From Klebsormidium nitens (taxonomy: Eukaryota; Streptophyta; Klebsormidiophyceae; Klebsormidiales; Klebsormidiaceae), in contig DF237824.1 of the NCBI GenBank assembly GCA_000708835.1, positions 1 through 21,380 of the forward strand: a DNA stretch of 21,380 nt, written 5' to 3'. The translations under genes were made by a program, and so were the position numbers. How positions within the stretch are numbered: the first letter of the stretch is position 1; every line of letters begins with the position of its first letter. Below, piece after piece: positions 20,701 through 21,380 of this stretch. Under the pieces are notes generated by a model. That model was given only the letters and a program-made list of their open reading frames with translations. It had not been told where the DNA came from and made no database searches.

Positions 20701-20784
20701 TAATGTCCAGACGGCTAACACTAGGTACTCTATGCTCCTCCGCTTGGCCAGCCATTTCATGGCGCTGATCACCATGCTCGGCAT
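5630..20784 (-). CDS. CHASE-domain hybrid histidine kinase, cytokinin-receptor-like, 13 exons
   Basis: Joining 13 minus-strand exons in phase (20784-20599, 19239-19091, 18286-18158, 17007-16874, 15910-15738, 14624-14485, 12698-12533, 11560-11333, 10337-9571, 8463-8028, 7238-7058, 6346-6126, 5731-5630) gives about 1003 aa. Domains in order: TM1 (about 20-42), CHASE (about 55-304), TM2 (about 319-341), HisKA with phospho-acceptor His 384 in SHEIRTP, HATPase (N box about 487-503, G1 DTGIGI about 602-607, G2 GGTGIGL about 631-637), a degenerate receiver (about 686-810) and a true receiver (Asp pair 839-840, phospho-Asp 889, Thr 950, Lys 972). This is the layout and length of plant cytokinin receptors: a ligand binds CHASE in the lumen or outside, and phosphate passes His to Asp to a phosphotransfer protein. 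Cytokinin binding is inferred, not shown. Twelve introns of 394-1786 bp carry decayed exon copies and repeats. An extra upstream exon cannot be excluded. Confidence 0.85.
5886..5920. repeat. Two tandem 15-bp units with 20-bp period
   Basis: gcaagcctaagcaag occurs at 5886-5900 and again at 5906-5920. A related caagcaactaagcaag lies just upstream, near 5805-5820. The repeat is inside intron 12 of the kinase gene. Confidence 0.7.
6126..6346 (-). CDS. Kinase gene exon 12: receiver domain, second half
   Basis: Acceptor cacatgtgcag, donor tttctg|gtgagt, 221 nt. It encodes YEATIRIR, an extended loop with several Cys and His residues ([23 protein letters not shown]), then [17 protein letters not shown] with the switch Thr, and MAAGMDDFL. 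The loop before 'P-I-I-A-L-T' is longer than in simple receivers, as in other eukaryotic hybrid kinases. Confidence 0.93.
6419..6558 (-). pseudogene. Decayed copy of kinase exon 12 (receiver)
   Basis: In intron 11, about 200-250 bases upstream of the real exon 12 and in the same orientation. The start ggatacaaagcgg-atcc parallels the exon start ggctacgaagcaa-atcc. The later stretch ctgcgggct is shared exactly. The frame around it reads [15 protein letters not shown] against [16 protein letters not shown] in the exon. The acceptor AG has been lost and the frame is interrupted. Hand alignment only. Confidence 0.55.
7058..7238 (-). CDS. Kinase gene exon 11: receiver domain, first half
   Basis: Acceptor ctccaccttag, donor atggacg|gtatgg, 181 nt. 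It encodes [13 protein letters not shown] (acidic pair and the usual N-R-K), then [17 protein letters not shown], then [13 protein letters not shown] with the phospho-accepting Asp. The split Gly codon joins exon 12 to give M-D-G-Y-E-A-T. Confidence 0.93.
7555..7670 (-). pseudogene. Possible decayed copy of kinase exon 11
   Basis: In intron 10. On the plus strand, gctggcagacttgccatg and the spaced pair ccaag...gttct resemble the real exon's gctggccgcttgacactg and ccaag...gttct at matching spacing. The protein-level match is weak ([11 protein letters not shown] against [11 protein letters not shown]). This is tentative and listed because the neighbouring exons show clearer copies. Confidence 0.3.
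8028..8463 (-). CDS. Kinase gene exon 10: degenerate (pseudo-) receiver domain
   Basis: Acceptor actgcctccag, donor gcgctg|gtgaga, 436 nt. The split codon gives '[13 protein letters not shown]', where a true receiver would have 'V-V-D-D'. The middle strand reads VYFLSLDDP with no clear phospho-acceptor context, and the conserved Lys-Pro is replaced by Arg-Pro (VLLRPV). The fold is retained ([33 protein letters not shown]). A receiver-like domain lacking the phosphorylation residues at this place is a hallmark of plant cytokinin receptors. Confidence 0.85.
8537..8665. repeat. AC-rich telomere-like dispersed repeat, copy A
   Basis: The order taaaaccctgg, acaaaccyacg-gctccg, acccaccct, ctaaccccact, then gactgaccttt-like sequence and cctggctg matches copy B at 15549-15690 over about 120 bases by eye. 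It lies in intron 9, next to the acceptor of exon 10 and in the same plus-strand orientation as copy B. Confidence 0.6.
8740..8830 (-). pseudogene. Possible decayed copy of kinase exon 10
   Basis: In intron 9. A minus-strand stretch reading [16 protein letters not shown] weakly parallels [17 protein letters not shown] of the exon, with short DNA matches (ggtcctaagc against ggtctcagcc). On its own this would not be called. Confidence 0.2.
9571..10337 (-). CDS. Kinase gene exon 9: HATPase_c catalytic domain
   Basis: The largest exon, 767 nt. It has the N box [17 protein letters not shown], the G1 box DTGIGIAP, the F box LFTPFLQAD and the G2 box [13 protein letters not shown], so all ATP-binding motifs look intact. 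Between the N box and G1 there is an insert of about 75 residues rich in Glu, Ser, Pro and Thr (roughly residues 515-590 of the protein), longer than usual for this family. The end ELRVVVVE starts the degenerate receiver. Donor gtggaaag|gtgagg, phase 2. Confidence 0.95.
10336..10576 (-). mobile_element. tRNA-derived SINE-like insertion with 14-bp target-site duplication
   Basis: A 213-bp insert (10350-10562) is bounded by perfect direct repeats atctgcagaaccaa at 10336-10349 and 10563-10576. Read on the minus strand it begins with a tRNA-like head. This has an A-box gtagctcagctg (10545-10534), a perfect 5-bp anticodon-type stem gtgct/agcac around a 7-nt loop (10522-10506), and a B-box gggttcgatac (10478-10468). 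An unrelated body follows, ending in a T-run (ccttttttattt). The acceptor stem does not pair, so this is not a working tRNA gene. The head, internal Pol III boxes, terminal T-run and target duplication together fit a SINE. The exon-side duplication contains the real 3' splice site of exon 9. Confidence 0.75.
10915..11033 (-). pseudogene. Decayed copy of the start of kinase exon 9
   Basis: In intron 8, in the same orientation. Minus-strand tggtttgcta-attgaaaaggtacatg parallels the real junction tggttctgcag-attgaagcgggccacatg. The following frame reads [18 protein letters not shown] against [18 protein letters not shown]. The acceptor cag has become cta, so the copy is not spliceable at that place. 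Confidence 0.5.
11333..11560 (-). CDS. Kinase gene exon 8: HisKA dimerisation and phospho-acceptor domain
   Basis: Acceptor gcaatgcag, donor tcgaag|gtacgt, 228 nt, phase 0 on both sides. It encodes [18 protein letters not shown] with the H-box His, then the second helix ending [11 protein letters not shown], which joins exon 9 IEAG to give the usual 'D-x-S-K-I-E-A-G'. The following intron (995 bp) contains the decayed copy of exon 9 and the SINE-like insertion. Confidence 0.95.
12069..12143 (-). pseudogene. Decayed copy of kinase exon 8 (HisKA)
   Basis: In intron 7, about 590 bases upstream of the real exon. The two align without gaps over about 74 bases, with roughly two thirds of positions identical by hand count. 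The open frame [22 protein letters not shown] matches [23 protein letters not shown]. It keeps an acceptor-like ttgcgcag at the homologous position, but the H-box H-E-I-R-T-P is replaced by unrelated sequence, so it could not work as a kinase exon. Confidence 0.7.
12533..12698 (-). CDS. Kinase gene exon 7: second membrane helix and linker
   Basis: Acceptor cgtacccag, donor aaccag|gtaggc, 166 nt. It encodes the helix [19 protein letters not shown] followed by the cytosolic coiled linker [14 protein letters not shown] leading to HisKA. The following intron (972 bp) contains the decayed copy of exon 8. Confidence 0.88.
12817..12855. repeat. Small perfect hairpin cactggg-cgc-cccagtg with a third arm
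   Basis: Arms at 12817-12823 and 12827-12833 form a 7-bp stem with a 3-nt loop. A further cccagtg at 12849-12855 could pair with the same left arm. It is in intron 6 of the kinase gene. Function unknown. Confidence 0.5.
13196..13332 (-). pseudogene. Decayed copy of kinase exon 7 (second membrane helix)
   Basis: In intron 6, about 650 bases upstream of the real exon. It begins after an acceptor-like gaacatgcag with gtctctcgctc, as the exon has ggacctctccgctc. It contains [17 protein letters not shown], aligning in register with [17 protein letters not shown]. It ends aagaaccattaccag against aagaagcttaaccag at the real donor, where the following gtaggc has become acttca. It is about 30 bases shorter than the exon. 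Confidence 0.6.
14318..14436. mobile_element. Short inverted-repeat (MITE-like) element
   Basis: Terminal arms ctatatagaataagct (14318-14333) and its near-reverse complement (14421-14436) match at 14 of 16 positions and enclose 87 bases. The interior holds an AC-rich copy (cttcgcacttgcacccacctt and aaccccacccg). No clear target duplication is seen, so mobility is inference. Confidence 0.4.
14485..14624 (-). CDS. Kinase gene exon 6: CHASE domain, V-R-V-Y-D-V-T end; GC donor
   Basis: Acceptor tctgctcag, 140 nt, phase 0 to phase 2. It encodes [19 protein letters not shown] and GGRNYEI, matching the C-terminal strands of plant cytokinin-receptor CHASE domains (their 'V-x-V-Y-D-x-T ... Y-G'). The donor is ataag|gcaagt, a GC-AG intron with otherwise perfect donor consensus. 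Splicing to exon 7 gives E-I-R-C-M. The following intron is the longest (1786 bp). Confidence 0.88.
14774..14853 (-). pseudogene. Decayed copy of kinase exon 6 (CHASE V-R-V-Y strand)
   Basis: In intron 5, about 220 bases upstream of the real exon. gtgcgggtctatctcgtcactg matches gtgcgggtttatgacgtcactg with four differences in 22, and the next 50 bases remain alignable. The frame reads VRVYLVTDD and [11 protein letters not shown] against VRVYDVTGG and [11 protein letters not shown]. An acceptor-like AG precedes it (cagggagag). Confidence 0.7.
15549..15690. repeat. AC-rich telomere-like dispersed repeat, copy B
   Basis: It contains ctaaaacccttgggacaaac, acgcgctccgcacccg, tacccaccctaaccccc and aggctaaccccacccg, followed by the duplicated 15-mer agtgcagccagcctg (15659-15673 and 15674-15688). 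It aligns with copy A (8537-8665). It lies in intron 5, just downstream of exon 5 on the coding strand. Confidence 0.6.
15738..15910 (-). CDS. Kinase gene exon 5: CHASE domain, P-x-Y and 'E-R-x-x-x-x-x-G' segment
   Basis: Acceptor gcgtttgtag, donor atcttg|gtgagt, 173 nt, phase 1 to phase 0. It encodes [10 protein letters not shown], then [17 protein letters not shown], then a helix ending DYQDIL. This corresponds to the cytokinin-receptor segment that precedes the 'V-x-V-Y-D' strand. The following intron (1113 bp) has an AC-rich repeat copy next to the donor and the decayed copy of exon 6. Confidence 0.88.
16000..16045. repeat. Telomere-like GGGTTAGGG stretch, reverse-oriented copy
   Basis: gggttagggttggtt and gggttagggtgggttcggg are reminiscent of TTAGGG/TTTAGGG telomere units. 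The reverse complement (acccgaacccaccctaaccc) matches the core of the AC-rich repeat copies. It lies in intron 4, about 90 bases upstream of exon 5. Confidence 0.55.
16402..16512 (-). pseudogene. Decayed copy of kinase exon 5 (CHASE)
   Basis: In intron 4, about 650 bases upstream of the real exon. The frame reads [18 protein letters not shown] and [14 protein letters not shown] against [18 protein letters not shown] and [14 protein letters not shown]. Ccgag, aagg-caca-gg and gaagc blocks are shared at matching spacing. The donor has decayed from cttg|gtgagt to gctcgcggc. Confidence 0.5.
16874..17007 (-). CDS. Kinase gene exon 4: CHASE domain, central G-x-D segment
   Basis: Acceptor ttgccacag, donor gatggcag|gtgagc, 134 nt, phase 2 to phase 1. 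It encodes [11 protein letters not shown], corresponding to the conserved 'G-x-D' of CHASE, then the helix [13 protein letters not shown] and a Pro-rich turn. The following intron (963 bp) contains the decayed copy of exon 5. Confidence 0.88.
17085..17168 (-). pseudogene. Decayed copy of kinase exon 4 (CHASE G-Y-D-V-L)
   Basis: In intron 3, only about 175 bases upstream of the real exon. tatgacgtgctc matches tacgacgttctc (10 of 12), preceded by ctggggcag against gtggagcag. The end ctctcttgggcg matches ctgtctgggcg. The frame reads [16 protein letters not shown] against [16 protein letters not shown], then is interrupted. Confidence 0.65.
18072..18088. repeat. Near-perfect palindrome caggggct-g-agcccctg
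   Basis: Eight-base arms with a one-base centre, followed by another cagcccct nearby (18098-18105). It is in intron 3, about 70 bases downstream of the exon 3 donor on the coding strand. Function unknown. Confidence 0.5.
18158..18286 (-). CDS. Kinase gene exon 3: CHASE domain, W-x-x-V...R-x-x-F-E segment
   Basis: Acceptor ctccgagcag, donor cacgac|gtgagc, 129 nt. It encodes [18 protein letters not shown] and a charged helix, matching the CHASE hallmark 'W-x-x-x-V-x-x-x-x-R-x-x-F-E'. The intron after it (1150 bp) contains the decayed copy of exon 4. Confidence 0.85.
19091..19239 (-). CDS. Kinase gene exon 2: CHASE domain, first part
   Basis: Acceptor actttccag, donor gcatg|gtgagg, 149 nt, enters in phase 0 and leaves in phase 2. 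It encodes the long N-terminal helix of CHASE ([20 protein letters not shown]) and the segment [11 protein letters not shown]. The split codon with exon 3 makes the Trp of 'A-W-L-K'. Confidence 0.85.
20042..20158 (-). pseudogene. Possible decayed copy of kinase exon 2 (CHASE start)
   Basis: In intron 1. Minus-strand ggttgaatg-tgcccgc at the start and ttcaaaagccagtcagctg...atcct at the end match ggttctctc-tgcccgc and ttcagcaacgcagtcgctg...atcct of the exon. The frame gives [14 protein letters not shown] against [11 protein letters not shown]. The acceptor is lost. Weaker than the copies of exons 4, 6, 8 and 12. Confidence 0.4.
20599..20784 (-). CDS. Kinase gene exon 1: N-terminus and first membrane helix
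   Basis: 62 codons from the first ATG (20784-20782) to the donor cag|gtaagg. A short basic cytosolic N-terminus (KWLAKRRS) is followed by the hydrophobic helix [19 protein letters not shown]. Then comes the beginning of the sensor, with F-x-L-R-C-I-N-R-A-Q, which fits the start of CHASE domains. The frame is open a little further upstream but only with a TTG. The following intron is 1359 bp. Confidence 0.8.
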
Positions 20785-21103
20785 AGTTGCCTTATTGCCA
20801 ATGCTCAAAACCCTGTACCTCTTGGCTTGTCAAACAAAAACAAATCGCTGCTTTCTTAGCACTAAGTTGAAGTTGATTGAGCAAGTTTTGGCATGCTGAC
20901 GTACTCATCCGCTTCCCCTCTGAACTAATCAGGTTTCAAGCTCAAACAAGCACCCCGTTCCTTCAGAATCGAATCGAGGGCAACGTTGCCAAGGCATCTC
21001 GAAGCAGGGTTTGCAACATCATGCAACAGCTTCCCAAGCCCCAGTCGGTAGCGTGCAGCTAAAACAGCTGCCTTCTATAATCATAGTAGTAGCGTAGCCT
21101 TAT

Positions 21104-21158
21104 GCGCGATAGCATGTTTGTAAGAATCAAGGTTCGCCATGCTATCGCGCTGGCGAAC
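21104..21158. repeat. Two overlapping, mutually exclusive inverted repeats
   Basis: Arms gcgcgatagcatg (21104-21116) and catgctatcgcgc (21138-21150) are perfect 13-bp complements with a 21-nt loop. A second perfect pair, gttcgcca (21132-21139) and tggcgaac (21151-21158), overlaps the right arm of the first, so only one hairpin can form at a time. Confidence 0.75.
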
Positions 21159-21190
21159 ATCCAAGATTTGCTTGCTCGGAATCCTGACCA

Positions 21191-21233
21191 CAATCTGAAC
21201 TCCTGGCCACATTCCAATCTAAACTCCTGGCCA
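21191..21233. repeat. Two 19-bp near-identical units with 24-bp period
   Basis: caatctgaactcctggcca (21191-21209) and caatctaaactcctggcca (21215-21233) differ at one base. A related ccaatctgatgg appears near the window end. Confidence 0.7.
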
Positions 21234-21380
21234 GCATTGGATTCCCTTGGCCTAGTAGCGCTCGCCGCTACCAGTCGTTCTGGGATATGAGGATCTGGAG
21301 GATCTAGGCAATCTCTCTGGCCCGGGCCTCCCGGGGGTGCAGCACGCCGGGCCTCAACTCCAATCTGATGGAGTGCCAGT

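Larger units (their letters stand above)
20785..21380. other. Upstream flank of the kinase gene; no gene recognised
   Basis: This should hold the 5' untranslated region and promoter of the kinase gene on the minus strand, unless an upstream exon exists. No coding frame with a recognisable product was seen. It contains the nested hairpins at 21104-21158, a 24-bp-period repeat at 21191-21233 and a GC-rich end (cccgggcctcccggggg near 21320). Confidence 0.5.

Noticed and set aside
1-21380. CRISPR array, rRNA genes or bacterial operon structure
   Set aside because: No regularly spaced repeats of the right size and no rRNA-like sequence. The spliced gene structure is eukaryotic.

Overview
The window looks like nuclear DNA of a green-lineage alga. 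The evidence is a 13-exon gene for a cytokinin-receptor-type hybrid histidine kinase, with large GT-AG introns (one GC-AG), next to a compact intronless block with giant-virus or polinton-like-virus character. No taxon can be fixed from this sequence alone.

Left part (about 1-4.6 kb): short, closely spaced, intronless reading frames on both strands. A SET-domain protein (minus) is followed in the same frame, after one TAG, by a second 204-codon open stretch. Next come a small one-helix membrane protein (minus), a 165-aa protein resembling the 'D-R-N-R' minor capsid or penton-like proteins of large DNA viruses (plus), and a small basic unknown (minus). A frameshifted helical protein of unknown origin lies at 341-1254. 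An AT-rich stretch with three AAACATGTT motifs (4456-4573) closes the block. I read it as a fragment of an integrated virus; no major capsid, ATPase or polymerase gene is in view.

4.6-5.6 kb: no gene recognised.

Right part (5630-20784, minus): one gene, reconstructed here exon by exon with phase-compatible splice sites, coding for about 1003 aa. The order is TM1 - CHASE - TM2 - HisKA - HATPase - degenerate receiver - true receiver, the layout of plant cytokinin receptors. About 80% of the locus is intron.

The introns hold the most unusual signal. Upstream of at least seven exons, in the same orientation, lies a decayed copy ('echo') of that same exon, giving an interleaved A'-A-B'-B-C'-C pattern that simple gene duplication does not produce. 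A tRNA-headed SINE-like element also sits exactly at the acceptor of exon 9, and its 14-bp target-site duplication copies the 3' splice site. A dispersed AC-rich telomere-like repeat family, an inverted-repeat element and a pair of mutually exclusive hairpins (21104-21158) complete the picture.
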